Below, in pieces: positions 35,289-44,911 of a DNA stretch of 64,000 nt. Under the pieces are notes generated by a model. The model saw only the letters and a list, made by a program, of their open reading frames with translations. It did no database searches and was not told the DNA's origin. Position 1 is the stretch's first letter; each line of letters opens with the position of its first letter. The translations under genes were made by a program, and so were the position numbers. This stretch comes from Lachnospiraceae bacterium. Its GTDB lineage: Bacteria > Bacillota > Clostridia > Lachnospirales > Lachnospiraceae. The stretch is from positions 1-64,000 of the forward strand of contig JAIKZD010000003.1 in the NCBI GenBank assembly GCA_024682555.1. The letters run 5' to 3'.

Positions 35289-37442
35289 ATGAGCATATTT
35301 GATACAAAGAAGCTGCACGGACTGTATGGCAGAGAGCTGTTAAAACAGAAGGATCCGTACGAATATCATGTCAGATACGGTGAGATCACAGACGACAGAG
35401 GGATAAGATCGGATAATGCCCCTCTGTTTTATGATTATGATGAAAATGATCCCCTGGTAAGGGACTTAGGCAGGATCTTTAACGACTTAAATATCCGGGG
35501 ATACAAAAAGGACGGAAAAGAATACCTGATATTTATAAAGAATGATTCGGAAGTATCGGCCGGGTTTATTACCGGAGCCATGAAACCGGAAGATAAAGGC
35601 CTTACTTATTTCGATCATGATCACATCTTTAACGGGAAGAGGATCGCCCCTTTTTTAAAACCTGATCCCGCCTATGATACCTTTATGCATTTCAATTACA
35701 TTAGGGATGTTTTCTTCATTGACAGGGAAACTGCCCTTGAAGCCCTTGAGGAGACCGGACCGGTCATGGGAGAGGACTGTCTTCCCGATGAGAACGGAGC
35801 GTGGGACAGGGCATTTGCGGAGCTTTTGTTCCTTCATTACTTTATGGAGAAGGGGCTTGTACGACATGTTGAAAAGACGGCTCTTCACATAAGGATCAGG
35901 GAGGAAGATATCCGCGGATATGAAGAAGAGGATGATGATGCAAAAAAAAGCCCTGAAAGAGCGATCCACCGAATGTATTATGAAAAACACCGGGCGAAGG
36001 ACATCCTCAGGGCCCATGAGAAACTGAGGGCAAAGGCCGGATATGCAAAAGACATGGAAGAATACAGGGTTTCGGTGATCATTCCCTCCAAAGACAACAG
36101 CAGCTTAATGAAAAAATGTCTGGAAGGCTTTTTAAATATAGCTGAAAAGGGCAGGATAAAACTGCAGATAATAACAGTCGATAACGGAAGCCGGGAAGAA
36201 GAACGGATTAAAATAACGGAAGATATCGAAAAATTCAATTACGAAAACGCACTTAAAAACAGGGATTCCTTTGCCGAGTATATATATGAACCGATGGAGT
36301 TTAATTTTTCGAGGATGTGCAATATCGGTGCAGATAGAGCCTGTTATGAAATTCTGCTGTTCATGAATGACGATATCGAATTTTCGGATGATGAGCCCTT
36401 CATAAGCATGTTCAGATATGCCATGATGAAGGATGCCGGTGCAGTCGGGATCAAGCTGCTGTACCCTGATTCCGGGCTTATCCAGCACTGCGGCATAACG
36501 GATCTTGACTGCGGACCCTCCCACAAACTGCAGTTTCATGATGACGGAAAGATATGGTATTTCGGCATAAACAGGATAAACAGGAATACCCTTGCCGTTA
36601 CGGGCGCCTGCCTTGCCGTCACGAGGGAAAAATACTTTAATGTTTCGGGCTTTAATGATAAAATGAAGGTCGGGTACAATGACGTGGATCTTTGCCTGAA
36701 ACTCCACGAGTACGGCTATCGGAACATAATATTGAATGAGGTGTTTTTATATCATCATGAATCCCTTACAAGAGGCAGGGATTCAAAGGATGATGCAAAA
36801 TACCAGAGACTTCAGATGGAAAGGAGCCTTTTGTACAGGGATCACAGATGGCTGAGAACTGACGGCGATCCCTTCTATAATTCCAGGCTCATAACCGATA
36901 CCCTGGATTACGACATAAACGTGATCCCGGAATATATGAAGCGGAGCACCCGCAGTATCGTGTCGGAGATACCGCCGCGGGAGCTTAAGAAGATCGAAAG
37001 ATTTTCATCGGGAAGGCTTAAGTTCAACATAGAGTCTGTTTCCTTCGAAAGAGCGGTAAATACGGAGGAAGACGATCATTATGTGATAGAAGGCTGGTGT
37101 GTCATGGATAAAAGGGACAACTCGGTATATCTTAAGGAGCTTATCCTGATCCCCGGTAAGAAAGACGGAGAAGACGGAAGGGAGACATCCGGTGAGCAGG
37201 GTCATGTGCCGGCACTCAGGGTTTCCTTATTTCCAAAATACAGGGAAGATGTGAGCCTTGTATTTAAAGATTCAAAAAGATCGGAATTATCGGGATTTGC
37301 GGCAAAGATACCCTGTAACACGGTAAGGGAAGACGTAAGCTATCTCCCTGCGGTTGAAATGACTTCCTTTCTTACCGGAAAGAGGAATATGTCATCGGAT
37401 ACAGGTGATGTGAATATAAGGAATGTTGTCTTCGGAAAATAA
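35289..37442 (+). CDS. Large glycosyltransferase family 2 protein
   Basis: This protein has 717 residues. A central GT2 GT-A domain spans about 258-520, with YRVSVIIPSKDNSSLMKKCL, IITVDNGSREEE, EILLFMNDDIEF (the DXD-like metal site), AVTGACLAVTREKYF and VGYNDVDLCLKLHEYG with a candidate base. The order is that of O-antigen and rhamnan-type GT2 enzymes. Residues 1-255 contain a domain I do not recognise that begins FDTKKLHGLYGRELL. The 170-residue C-terminal part is beta-rich and may bind carbohydrate. It starts 27 bases after the methyltransferase-kinase gene with AGAGGA upstream. It is likely a polymer-elongating enzyme of the ABC-exported glycan. Specificity is unknown. Confidence 0.82.
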   Translation: MSIFDTKKLHGLYGRELLKQKDPYEYHVRYGEITDDRGIRSDNAPLFYDYDENDPLVRDLGRIFNDLNIRGYKKDGKEYLIFIKNDSEVSAGFITGAMKPEDKGLTYFDHDHIFNGKRIAPFLKPDPAYDTFMHFNYIRDVFFIDRETALEALEETGPVMGEDCLPDENGAWDRAFAELLFLHYFMEKGLVRHVEKTALHIRIREEDIRGYEEEDDDAKKSPERAIHRMYYEKHRAKDILRAHEKLRAKAGYAKDMEEYRVSVIIPSKDNSSLMKKCLEGFLNIAEKGRIKLQIITVDNGSREEERIKITEDIEKFNYENALKNRDSFAEYIYEPMEFNFSRMCNIGADRACYEILLFMNDDIEFSDDEPFISMFRYAMMKDAGAVGIKLLYPDSGLIQHCGITDLDCGPSHKLQFHDDGKIWYFGINRINRNTLAVTGACLAVTREKYFNVSGFNDKMKVGYNDVDLCLKLHEYGYRNIILNEVFLYHHESLTRGRDSKDDAKYQRLQMERSLLYRDHRWLRTDGDPFYNSRLITDTLDYDINVIPEYMKRSTRSIVSEIPPRELKKIERFSSGRLKFNIESVSFERAVNTEEDDHYVIEGWCVMDKRDNSVYLKELILIPGKKDGEDGRETSGEQGHVPALRVSLFPKYREDVSLVFKDSKRSELSGFAAKIPCNTVREDVSYLPAVEMTSFLTGKRNMSSDTGDVNIRNVVFGK

Positions 37443-37450
37443 GCTATAAG

Positions 37451-37466
37451 CCTGCCTGAAGGCAGG
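37451..37466 (+). repeat. Small perfect hairpin between two GT2 genes
   Basis: CCTGCC and GGCAGG pair around a TGAA loop in the 40-base gap. No T-run follows, so it is unlikely to be a terminator. It may influence mRNA processing or stability. Confidence 0.4.
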
Positions 37467-37482
37467 AAACCAGAGAGGATCA

Positions 37483-39501
37483 ATGGAATCACCGGATAAA
37501 GAACTGACAGGACAGACTGAATATTATAAGGAACTGTATCTTAAGGAACAGGAAAAGACCGCAGAGCTTACACGGAAGCTTGTGGATATGGAGGCGGAGA
37601 ACGCCGATCTTAATTACAAGCTTGACAGGATACGAAAGAGCCGGCTGTGGAAGGCGGTTTACCCGGTAAGGCTTGCTTTCAGTCATTTGAAAAATCTCAT
37701 TACAAGGATAAAACGGTACGGAAATTTTAAAAATATCCTGGCAAAAATAAAGAGTAAAAGGATAGAACAGAAGGCGTACAAAGCTTACGGAACAATGAGC
37801 ATGCCTTCGGAAGAGGAGAGGGAAAGACAGCGGAACGAGTTTATCGACAGTGATATAAAGTTCAGCATACTGGTCCCCCTTTACAATACACCCGAAAGAT
37901 TTTTAAGGGAGATGATCGCATCTCTCAAGGCGCAGACTTATCCGAAATGGGAACTCTGCCTTGCGGACGGTTCCGATCCGGAACACGACCTTGTGGGAAC
38001 CATATGCAGGGAATACTGTCAGGATGACGACAGGATAAAATACAGAAAACTTGACAAAAACGAGGGTATATCCGGAAACACTAACGAATGCTTCAGGATG
38101 GCCACGGGTGATTATATAGGCCTTTTTGATCACGATGACATACTGCATCCCTGCGCATTGTATGAATATGTAAAGGTCATCCTGAGGGAGGAGGCCGATT
38201 ATATCTACTGTGATGAAACCACTTTCAAGGGAAACAGCATAGATGACATGATCACCCTTCATTTCAAGCCGGATTTTGCCATAGACAATCTGAGAGCCAA
38301 TAATTACATATGTCATTTTTCTGTTTTTTCCAGGAAACTTGTGGATGAGGCGGGAGTATTCAGAAGTGAGTTCGACGGATCACAGGATCATGACATGATA
38401 CTCAGACTCACAAAGAGGGCCGGAAAGATAGTTCATGTTCCAAAGATCCTGTATTACTGGAGAAGCCATGCCGGTTCCGTTGCAAGTGATATAAATGCCA
38501 AGACCTATGCCATAGATGCTGCAAAAAATGCGGTGGCTGCCCATCTTAGGGATTGCGGCTTCGAAGGCTTTGAGATCGAGAGCTCCAGAGCTTTTGAGAC
38601 CATATTCAGGATAAGATACAGACTGACGGAAAAGCCGAAGGTTTCCATCCTTATACCAAACAAGGATCACCTTGAGGATCTTAAGAGATGTATTGAATCT
38701 GTCCTGAACAAGACCTCTTATGAGGATTATGAGATAATAGTCATCGAGAATAACAGCGAAACGACCGAGATAAAGGAGTATTACGATACCCTTATGAAAC
38801 TTCCGAATGTTAAGGTAGTAACCTTCACGGGAGAGTTTAACTATTCAAAGATCAATAATTTCGGCGCAGGCTTTGCGGAGGGCAGATACCTGATCCTGTT
38901 AAATAACGATACGGAGGTCATCACAAGGACCTGGATCGAGGAGATGCTCATGTATGCCCAGAGAGATGACGTCGGGGCCGTGGGATGCATGCTCTATTAT
39001 CCCGATTATTCGATCCAGCATGCAGGCATAGTGCTGGGACTCGGAGCCCACAGGACCGCGGGGCATACGCATTATAAAATGCCCAAGGAAAATCTCGGTT
39101 ATATGGGAAGGCTCTGTTATGCCCAGGATGTATCAGCGGTAACGGGTGCCTGCATGATGACAAAGAAAAAGCTGTATGAAGAAGTTAACGGTTTAAGTGA
39201 GGAATTTGCGGTTGCCTTAAATGATGTCGACTATTGTCTGAAGCTTAGGAAAAAGGGGCTGCTCAATGTGTTTACGCCGTTTGCCGAGCTTTTTCACTAT
39301 GAGTCCGCTTCAAGAGGAAAAGATTCGGGAGATCCTGAGGCTTCGGAGCGGAATATAGAAAGATATAACAGGGAAAGCGAGCTGTTTAAGGAAAAATGGA
39401 AGGAAGTCCTTGAAAAGGGAGATCCCTATTTCAACCCCAACTTTTCCCTTGATCACTCGAATTTCGTCCTGAAAGGAAATCCGAAAAGCATGGTGGGCTG
39501 A
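37483..39501 (+). CDS. Double-domain glycosyltransferase family 2 with N-terminal coiled coil
   Basis: This protein has 672 residues. Residues 10-55 form a heptad-rich helix (ELYLKEQEKTAELTRKLVD onward) followed by RKSRLWKAVYPVR, a segment common in glycan polymerases with coiled-coil rulers. GT-A domain one starts near 126 (KFSILVPLYNTPERFL, CLADGSDPEHD, GLFDHDDILHPCALYEY with the metal site, SQDHDMILRLTKRAGK). Domain two starts near 385 (KVSILIPNKDHLEDLKRCI, YLILLNNDTEV, VTGACMMTKKKL, ALNDVDYCLKLRKKG). Two full active sites suggest that it adds two different linkages alternately, as in the WbdA/WbbB-like class. It ends 34 bases before the phosphoglucomutase gene. A related protein with a degenerate second domain is at 48298. 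Confidence 0.86.
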   Translation: MESPDKELTGQTEYYKELYLKEQEKTAELTRKLVDMEAENADLNYKLDRIRKSRLWKAVYPVRLAFSHLKNLITRIKRYGNFKNILAKIKSKRIEQKAYKAYGTMSMPSEEERERQRNEFIDSDIKFSILVPLYNTPERFLREMIASLKAQTYPKWELCLADGSDPEHDLVGTICREYCQDDDRIKYRKLDKNEGISGNTNECFRMATGDYIGLFDHDDILHPCALYEYVKVILREEADYIYCDETTFKGNSIDDMITLHFKPDFAIDNLRANNYICHFSVFSRKLVDEAGVFRSEFDGSQDHDMILRLTKRAGKIVHVPKILYYWRSHAGSVASDINAKTYAIDAAKNAVAAHLRDCGFEGFEIESSRAFETIFRIRYRLTEKPKVSILIPNKDHLEDLKRCIESVLNKTSYEDYEIIVIENNSETTEIKEYYDTLMKLPNVKVVTFTGEFNYSKINNFGAGFAEGRYLILLNNDTEVITRTWIEEMLMYAQRDDVGAVGCMLYYPDYSIQHAGIVLGLGAHRTAGHTHYKMPKENLGYMGRLCYAQDVSAVTGACMMTKKKLYEEVNGLSEEFAVALNDVDYCLKLRKKGLLNVFTPFAELFHYESASRGKDSGDPEASERNIERYNRESELFKEKWKEVLEKGDPYFNPNFSLDHSNFVLKGNPKSMVG

Positions 39502-39511
39502 AACCATAAAA

Positions 39512-39528
39512 TATAATCTTAAGGAGGT
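39512..39528 (+). promoter_or_regulatory. Perfect -10-like box and strong ribosome site before pgm
   Basis: TATAAT lies at 39512-39517, but no good -35 is found at 16-18 bases upstream, so the promoter call is weak. AAGGAGGT at 39521-39528 is the strongest Shine-Dalgarno site in the window and sits seven bases before ATG 39536. The phosphoglucomutase may therefore be expressed more strongly than its neighbours. Confidence 0.35.
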
Positions 39529-39535
39529 TCTGAAA

Positions 39536-41257
39536 ATGGGGTACATGGAGCAATATGAAAACTGGCTTAATGATCCTTACTTTGACGAGAAAACAAAGGA
39601 GGAGTTAAGAGGGATCTCGGGTAATGAAAAAGAGATCGAGGACCGTTTTTACAAGGATCTGGAGTTCGGAACCGGAGGCCTTCGCGGCGTCATCGGCGCC
39701 GGTACAAACAGGATGAATATGTATACGGTCAGAAGGGCAACGCAGGGACTTGCCAATTATATAATAAAGCAGGGAGCCTCCGGTAAGGGCGTGGCCATCG
39801 CTTATGATTCAAGATTTATGTCTCCCGAATTTGCCGATATAGCCGCGCTGTGTCTTAATGCCAACGGAATAAAGGCCTATGTTTTTGATTCTCTCCGTCC
39901 CACACCGGAATTATCCTTTGCGGTGAGATATCTTAAGTGTACTTCGGGCATCGTGGTAACGGCATCCCATAATCCTCCGGAATACAACGGATACAAGGTA
40001 TACTGGGAAGACGGCGCCCAGGTAACATCACCGAAGGATACGGATATCATTGATGAAGTAAAGGCAGTAAAGGAATTTTCCGACGCAAAGACCATGGATA
40101 AGGACGAGGCCGTTAAGAAGGGTCTCTATAACGTCATAGGCAGTGAGATAGATGATGCCTATATGGCCGAGCTTAAAAAACAGATCATCCATCCGGACAT
40201 CATTAAGGAAATGGCTGATGATATCAGGATAGTCTATACACCTTTCCACGGAACCGGAAATGTTCCCGTAAGAAGGATATTGTCGGAGCTTGGGTTCAAG
40301 CATGTCTATGTTGTGCCCGAGCAGGAGCTTCCCGATCCCGAATTTACAACTCTTGAGTATCCCAACCCCGAGGATCCCAAGGCCTTTGAACTTGCACTTA
40401 AGCTGGCAAAAGAAAAGGATGCGGACATAGTTCTTGCAACGGATCCCGATGCGGACAGACTCGGTATATATGCAAAGGACACGGCTTCGGGGGAATATGT
40501 TCCCTTTACCGGAAACATGTCGGGAATGCTCATTGCCGAGTATATCCTGAGAGAGAGAACAAAGACAGGAACTATGCCTGAAAACCCTGCAATGATCAAG
40601 ACCATCGTGTCCACAAATCTTGCGGATCCCATTGCCGCACATTATAACGTGAAGCTTATCGAGGTCCTCACGGGCTTTAAGTATATCGGAGAGCAGATAA
40701 AGTGGTTTGAAGAAAACCATTCCAACAATTATGTGTTCGGTTTTGAAGAGAGTTACGGATGCCTTGCCGGTACCCATGCAAGGGACAAGGATGCGGTGGT
40801 AGCCGTGATGTGTCTCTGTGAAGTTGCCGCATTCTGCAAGAAGCAGGGCATCACGGTATGGGATCAGATGATAAAGATCTATGAGGAATACGGTTTCTTC
40901 AAGGAGGGTATCCACACCCTGACGATGAAGGGAATTGAAGGTGCCGATAAGATAAAAGAGATAATGAACAGATTAAGGAATGACCCTCCGGTGAATTTCG
41001 GAGGCCTAAAGGTCGTCGAGTTCAGGGATTATGACAACGGCACAAGGAAGGATATGTTAACCGGAAAGGTTTCGGAAACGGGACTTCCCAAATCCAATGT
41101 CCTTTATTTTGAACTTGAGAATGATTCATGGTGCTGTGCAAGACCTTCGGGTACCGAGCCAAAGATCAAGTTCTATATGGGTGTTAAGGGAAAGAGCCTT
41201 AAGGAAGCCGATGAAGCCCTTGAAGTATTAAGGAAAGCAGTAGTGGACAGGATTTAG
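39536..41257 (+). CDS. Phosphoglucomutase/phosphomannomutase
   Basis: This 573-residue alpha-D-phosphohexomutase is of the PgcA/YbbT type. It has FGTGGLRGVIGAGTNRMN at the N-terminus, the phosphoserine loop TASHNPPEYNGYKVYW near residue 145, the metal loop ATDPDADRLGIY near 305, the sugar-recognition FGFEESYG near 405 and the C-terminal phosphate-binding RPSGTEPKIKFYMGV. It interconverts glucose-6-phosphate and glucose-1-phosphate (or the mannose phosphates). It would supply glucose-1-phosphate for RmlA and for the UDP-glucose used by the glycosyltransferases here. Length and all four motifs are canonical. Confidence 0.94.
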   Translation: MGYMEQYENWLNDPYFDEKTKEELRGISGNEKEIEDRFYKDLEFGTGGLRGVIGAGTNRMNMYTVRRATQGLANYIIKQGASGKGVAIAYDSRFMSPEFADIAALCLNANGIKAYVFDSLRPTPELSFAVRYLKCTSGIVVTASHNPPEYNGYKVYWEDGAQVTSPKDTDIIDEVKAVKEFSDAKTMDKDEAVKKGLYNVIGSEIDDAYMAELKKQIIHPDIIKEMADDIRIVYTPFHGTGNVPVRRILSELGFKHVYVVPEQELPDPEFTTLEYPNPEDPKAFELALKLAKEKDADIVLATDPDADRLGIYAKDTASGEYVPFTGNMSGMLIAEYILRERTKTGTMPENPAMIKTIVSTNLADPIAAHYNVKLIEVLTGFKYIGEQIKWFEENHSNNYVFGFEESYGCLAGTHARDKDAVVAVMCLCEVAAFCKKQGITVWDQMIKIYEEYGFFKEGIHTLTMKGIEGADKIKEIMNRLRNDPPVNFGGLKVVEFRDYDNGTRKDMLTGKVSETGLPKSNVLYFELENDSWCCARPSGTEPKIKFYMGVKGKSLKEADEALEVLRKAVVDRI

Positions 41258-41262
41258 TAAAT

Positions 41263-42435
41263 ATGTTGGATTCTGCCATAGAGCGTATTCTTTCGGATGA
41301 TAGGATCAAAAGGATAATATTGACGGTATTTTTACTTCTTGCAGCCCTGTCCCTGTTTCAGGGCTGTAAGAATGCTGTCATGGTAAGCCAGGACTTCCAG
41401 TGGGATGCGGCGAAGGCATTCACCTTAAGGATCAATCCTTACGACGAATCCTTAAGTCCCGGCGGGGTGCTTGAAAAATACGGCTTTGAAAAGTATTATC
41501 TGCAGATGGAAGCCAATCAGTTTCCTTCACTTCTCATGCTTTTGATACCCTTTACTTTTTTGCCTCCTCTTGCCGCAAGATATGTATGGCTTTTCTGCAA
41601 TCTTTTGTTTACGGCAGGCATCATCATCCTGTTAAGAAGGACGTTTCTCAGGGATACGGATGATTTTCTGTTTTGGTTTTCGGTTCTTTTTATGATAAGC
41701 GGAACACCTTACAGAAACCAGCTCGGTGTCGGTCAGCATACCCTGTTTGCTTTCTTCTTTTTCCTTTTAGCCGTATACTGTCTGGACATGAAGGGTAAGA
41801 AGGGATTCATTGCGGTAACTCTCTCACTTTTTGTCTGTTATTTTAAGTATACCCTGACCGTTCCGCTTGCCCTCTGGTTTGTATATAAAAAGAGATACAA
41901 AGAGATCATCGCCTCCGTCATCCTGCACGGGGTGCTGACCGTGTTTGCCGCATTCTGGCTGAAGGACAGCCTGATAAACATGATCCTTAAGCCCCTTAAG
42001 GTTTCTTCGGCCCTGTCCTCGGAGGGAGGGATCGATCTTCCGGCTATGCTTAATGGATCCCCGGCCGCTTATGTGCTCAGCCTTATGATCCTTTTACTGC
42101 TGCTTGTATATGCGGTTAAGGTCACGGGATATCCGGATAACGAAGGGCTTCTGATATCACTGCTTACCCTGTGGTCTTTGGTGACGGTCTACCACAGGAC
42201 CTATGATTTCTTCGTTCTTATTATCCTGACGGTATTATTTAGCGTGGATTTTGAACACAAAAGAAAGATCCTGTGTTTTTATGCGGTTTTGATGATATAT
42301 ATCAATTATGTTTTAAGGATCTTTTCGGAGAATCCCGCTTCCAGGGCCGGAGCGGCTCTCCTTTATTATACGTTTGCGGTCACCATAAGCGCTGCCGCGG
42401 TTAGGAAATTAACGAAAAATGGACAAAAAAGCTGA
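41263..42435 (+). CDS. GT87-like membrane glycosyltransferase (DUF2029)
   Basis: This 390-residue protein has about nine or ten helices. The segment VMVSQDFQWDAAKAFTLRINPYDESLSPGG in the first external loop matches the GT87 pattern of a D-F pair followed by N-P-Y. The helix-rich body contains LGVGQHTLFAFFFFLLAVY, also characteristic of the family (gxGQ). Known members are polyprenyl-phosphate-mannose-dependent mannosyltransferases, so an undecaprenyl-phosphate-linked donor is expected. GtrA- and DPM-like genes follow immediately, a typical GT-C supply set. It starts five bases after the mutase stop. Confidence 0.8.
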   Translation: MLDSAIERILSDDRIKRIILTVFLLLAALSLFQGCKNAVMVSQDFQWDAAKAFTLRINPYDESLSPGGVLEKYGFEKYYLQMEANQFPSLLMLLIPFTFLPPLAARYVWLFCNLLFTAGIIILLRRTFLRDTDDFLFWFSVLFMISGTPYRNQLGVGQHTLFAFFFFLLAVYCLDMKGKKGFIAVTLSLFVCYFKYTLTVPLALWFVYKKRYKEIIASVILHGVLTVFAAFWLKDSLINMILKPLKVSSALSSEGGIDLPAMLNGSPAAYVLSLMILLLLLVYAVKVTGYPDNEGLLISLLTLWSLVTVYHRTYDFFVLIILTVLFSVDFEHKRKILCFYAVLMIYINYVLRIFSENPASRAGAALLYYTFAVTISAAAVRKLTKNGQKS

Positions 42436-42931
42436 AAAAAGGAAAAAGCTGTTAAAACAGATATTAAAATTCGGAGTGGTGGGCGGACTTGCGTTTTTGA
42501 TCGATTTTATAGTCTATACCATCGTGCTTAAGCTCATAAACTGGGAATACGGTTATCTGATCGCGGGAATAATGGGATTTACCGTTTCCCTGATCTTTAA
42601 TTATTTTGCCAGCATGAAATTCGTATTTGAGAGGAAGGAAGATGCCGACAGGAAAACAGAATTTGTCATCTTTCTTGTGCTTTCCCTCATAGGCCTTCTT
42701 CTGAATACTTTTGTGCTGTGGCTCTGTATGGATGTGGTCTATGAGAAAAGTAATGCCGTAAAAAACCTTGTGGGGAGCCTCTATTCTTTTGTCAGCTCCC
42801 TGAAAGCCGGTGCCATCAGTTCGGCATCGGAGCTTGCGGCGCTGATAGCCAAGGTAATTGCTACCGGAATAGTTATGGTATACAATTTTATAAGCCGAAA
42901 GATGACACTTGAAAAAAAGGATGTGGAATGA
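42419..42931 (+). CDS. GtrA family membrane protein
   Basis: This 170-residue protein with four helices is of the GtrA family (PF04138): ILKFGVVGGLAFLIDFIVY, GFTVSLIFNYFASMKFVF and VAKVIATGIVMVYNFISRKMTL at the C-terminus are diagnostic. Members are thought to help move undecaprenyl-phosphate-bound sugars across the membrane. It overlaps the GT87 gene by 17 bp. It has an insertion of about 20 residues (SLKAGAISSASE) between helices three and four. Its partner glycosyltransferases are probably the GT87 gene and the GT2 at 44129. Confidence 0.88.
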   Translation: MDKKAEKRKKLLKQILKFGVVGGLAFLIDFIVYTIVLKLINWEYGYLIAGIMGFTVSLIFNYFASMKFVFERKEDADRKTEFVIFLVLSLIGLLLNTFVLWLCMDVVYEKSNAVKNLVGSLYSFVSSLKAGAISSASELAALIAKVIATGIVMVYNFISRKMTLEKKDVE

Positions 42932-42932
42932 A

Positions 42933-44129
42933 ATGAGAAGAAAGAGATCATTTGCTGCGATCCTGCTTGGAGCCGCCGTTGCAGGGTTTGTTCTGACAGG
43001 CTGCGGGACACAGAGCGATATCACCCCCATTTTAATACCCTCCAGTACGGAGAATGACATTACGGCGGATGAGGTCGACGAGCTTAGTAAGGCTGAAACG
43101 CAGGATGCAGCCGATAACTCCGATTCACAAAAGGAGGCGGAACCCGTGGTGGAGATATCCTATTCGGATGTTTCCGCAACGGAGGTTGAGAGTGTTTCGG
43201 ATAATGAGATAAACGAGGTCTTTGAAGAAGAGGTAAAAAAGACCGAGGACGGAAAGATCATAGTTGACCTTGTGATGTTCATGGGTCAGAGTAATATGTC
43301 CGGAGCCGGCGGAGATGCGGCGAGAGCACCTCATGTTCCCGTGGATCACGGGTATGAGTTCAGGGCCGTATCGGATCCCACCAGGCTGTATCCCATAGAG
43401 GAACCCTTCGGAAAGAATGAGAGCAACCTAAACGGGATATATGATCTTCCCGGTGCAAAAAAGGGAAGCCTTGTTTCGGCCTTTGCCAACAGATATTATA
43501 AGGAGACCGGTGTTCCCATAGTGGCGGTATCCGCTTCCCAGGGAGGGACCGATACGGATTTCTGGCTTTCTCCCTCAACGGTAAGTGATTTCACGGAAAG
43601 ACAGAAAAGAGCTCAGGTGTGGCTTGAGAGCAATGATTATTACATAAGAAAGCAGTATGTTATCTGGCTTCAGGGCGAATCAGATGCCATCGATGATATT
43701 ACGGTGGAAGGCTATAAGCAGAACATGGATAATATCATTAGGCCTCTTTTTATCGGGGGAGTTCAGAAGGTATTCATGATAACTCCCGGAAGGATAGTGG
43801 AGACGAAGGATTTCTTTGAAAATATAGTGGAAGCACAGATAGAGCTCTGCAGAAACAGCGGATATTACGCTCTTGCCACCACGGCCTTATGCAGGGTTTC
43901 TACCGAGTATATGGTGGATTCCTGGCATTACAACCAGTCTGTGCTGAATATGATCGGAGACCAGGCAGCCATGAGTGCTGCGTATTATACCAATAACAGA
44001 AGAGAAATGTGTCTGTATGATTACAGACATGATACCACTTATATCCCGGACGGATTTGATTATCCGGATGATGTGGAGGTTGAACCGCTCAACATAAACG
44101 AAGACTGCGGACTTGAAAGGATCGAGTGA
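42933..44129 (+). CDS. Lipoprotein with sialate O-acetylesterase-like domain
   Basis: This protein is about 398 residues. RRKRSFAAILLGAAVAGFVLTGCG is a lipoprotein signal, with lipobox LTGC and the modified cysteine near residue 24. An acidic Ser/Glu-rich linker leads to an SGNH/DUF303 (PF03629) esterase domain from about 110. The nucleophile is in MFMGQSNMSGAGG, ASQGGTDTDFW and WLQGESDAID follow, and DSWHYNQ carries the Asp/His pair. The family removes O-acetyl groups from sialic acids or xylans. Attached to the membrane outer face, it could trim O-acetyl groups on the cell's own glycan. ATG 42933 is chosen because the signal peptide begins there. It overlaps no gene and lies two bases after the GtrA stop. 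Confidence 0.83.
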   Translation: MRRKRSFAAILLGAAVAGFVLTGCGTQSDITPILIPSSTENDITADEVDELSKAETQDAADNSDSQKEAEPVVEISYSDVSATEVESVSDNEINEVFEEEVKKTEDGKIIVDLVMFMGQSNMSGAGGDAARAPHVPVDHGYEFRAVSDPTRLYPIEEPFGKNESNLNGIYDLPGAKKGSLVSAFANRYYKETGVPIVAVSASQGGTDTDFWLSPSTVSDFTERQKRAQVWLESNDYYIRKQYVIWLQGESDAIDDITVEGYKQNMDNIIRPLFIGGVQKVFMITPGRIVETKDFFENIVEAQIELCRNSGYYALATTALCRVSTEYMVDSWHYNQSVLNMIGDQAAMSAAYYTNNRREMCLYDYRHDTTYIPDGFDYPDDVEVEPLNINEDCGLERIE

Positions 44130-44911
44130 TGAAAGATAGGATACTGTTGTTTATTCCGGTTTACAACTGTGAAAACCAGATAATCAGGGTTCTTGGACAG
44201 CTTGACAGCGATATCATGAAGTATATATCCGAGGTTATCGTTGTCAACAACAGAAGTACGGATAATACCGAAGAAGTGGTCACGGGTTTTATGGACAAAC
44301 ACGGGGATATTCCGGTAAAGCTTCTCAGGAATAAGGAAAATTACGGCCTCGGAGGCTCTCACAAGGTCGCATTTAAGTATGCCGCGGATAACGGATTTGA
44401 CCATGTGATCGTCCTTCATGGGGATGACCAGGGATCACTGTCCGATTTTGAGCCGGTTTTAAGGACCGGATATTACAAAAAGCATGACTGTATCCTGGGG
44501 GCAAGGTTCATGAAGGGCTCAAGGCTTAAAGGCTATTCCGCCTTCAGGACCTTCGGAAATTATATCTTTGATTTTCTGTTTGCCTTTGTGGTGAGAAAAA
44601 AGATCTATGATCTGGGCTCGGGACTTAACATGTACAGCGTGGAGATGCTTAAGGATGAGTTTTATAAGGCCTTTCCCGATAATCTGATGTTTAATTACTG
44701 CATGATCCTTGCGAGCGAGTATTACGGACATGATATCTCCTTCTTCCCGGTCTCATGGCGTGAGGAGGATCAGGTCAGCAATGTGAAGCTTACGGATCAG
44801 GCATTTAAGGTATTAAAGATACTGTTTTCCTATTATTCCGATCCCTCGGTGATACTTGAGGATTACAGGGATAAGGTCATAGACAGCTATGAGGCGGAAA
44901 TCATAAAATGA
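44129..44911 (+). CDS. Glycosyltransferase family 2, DPM1-like catalytic domain
   Basis: This protein is about 260 residues: RILLFIPVYNCENQIIRVL, EVIVVNNRSTDNTEE, RNKENYGLGGSHKVAF, VIVLHGDDQGSLSDFEPVL with the metal-binding DDQ, CILGARFMKG and LGSGLNMYS. It resembles polyprenyl-phosphate sugar synthases but lacks C-terminal membrane helices. The ATG overlaps the previous TGA by one base (TGATG). Its own end overlaps the next gene by 4 bp. It may charge undecaprenyl phosphate for the GT87 enzyme, or transfer a sugar inside this module. Confidence 0.82.
   Translation: MKDRILLFIPVYNCENQIIRVLGQLDSDIMKYISEVIVVNNRSTDNTEEVVTGFMDKHGDIPVKLLRNKENYGLGGSHKVAFKYAADNGFDHVIVLHGDDQGSLSDFEPVLRTGYYKKHDCILGARFMKGSRLKGYSAFRTFGNYIFDFLFAFVVRKKIYDLGSGLNMYSVEMLKDEFYKAFPDNLMFNYCMILASEYYGHDISFFPVSWREEDQVSNVKLTDQAFKVLKILFSYYSDPSVILEDYRDKVIDSYEAEIIK

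Noticed and set aside
40028-40915. Long open frame of 295 codons on the minus strand inside the phosphoglucomutase gene
   Set aside because: It is a shadow of the strongly conserved plus-strand coding sequence. It has no ribosome site and no recognisable protein features.
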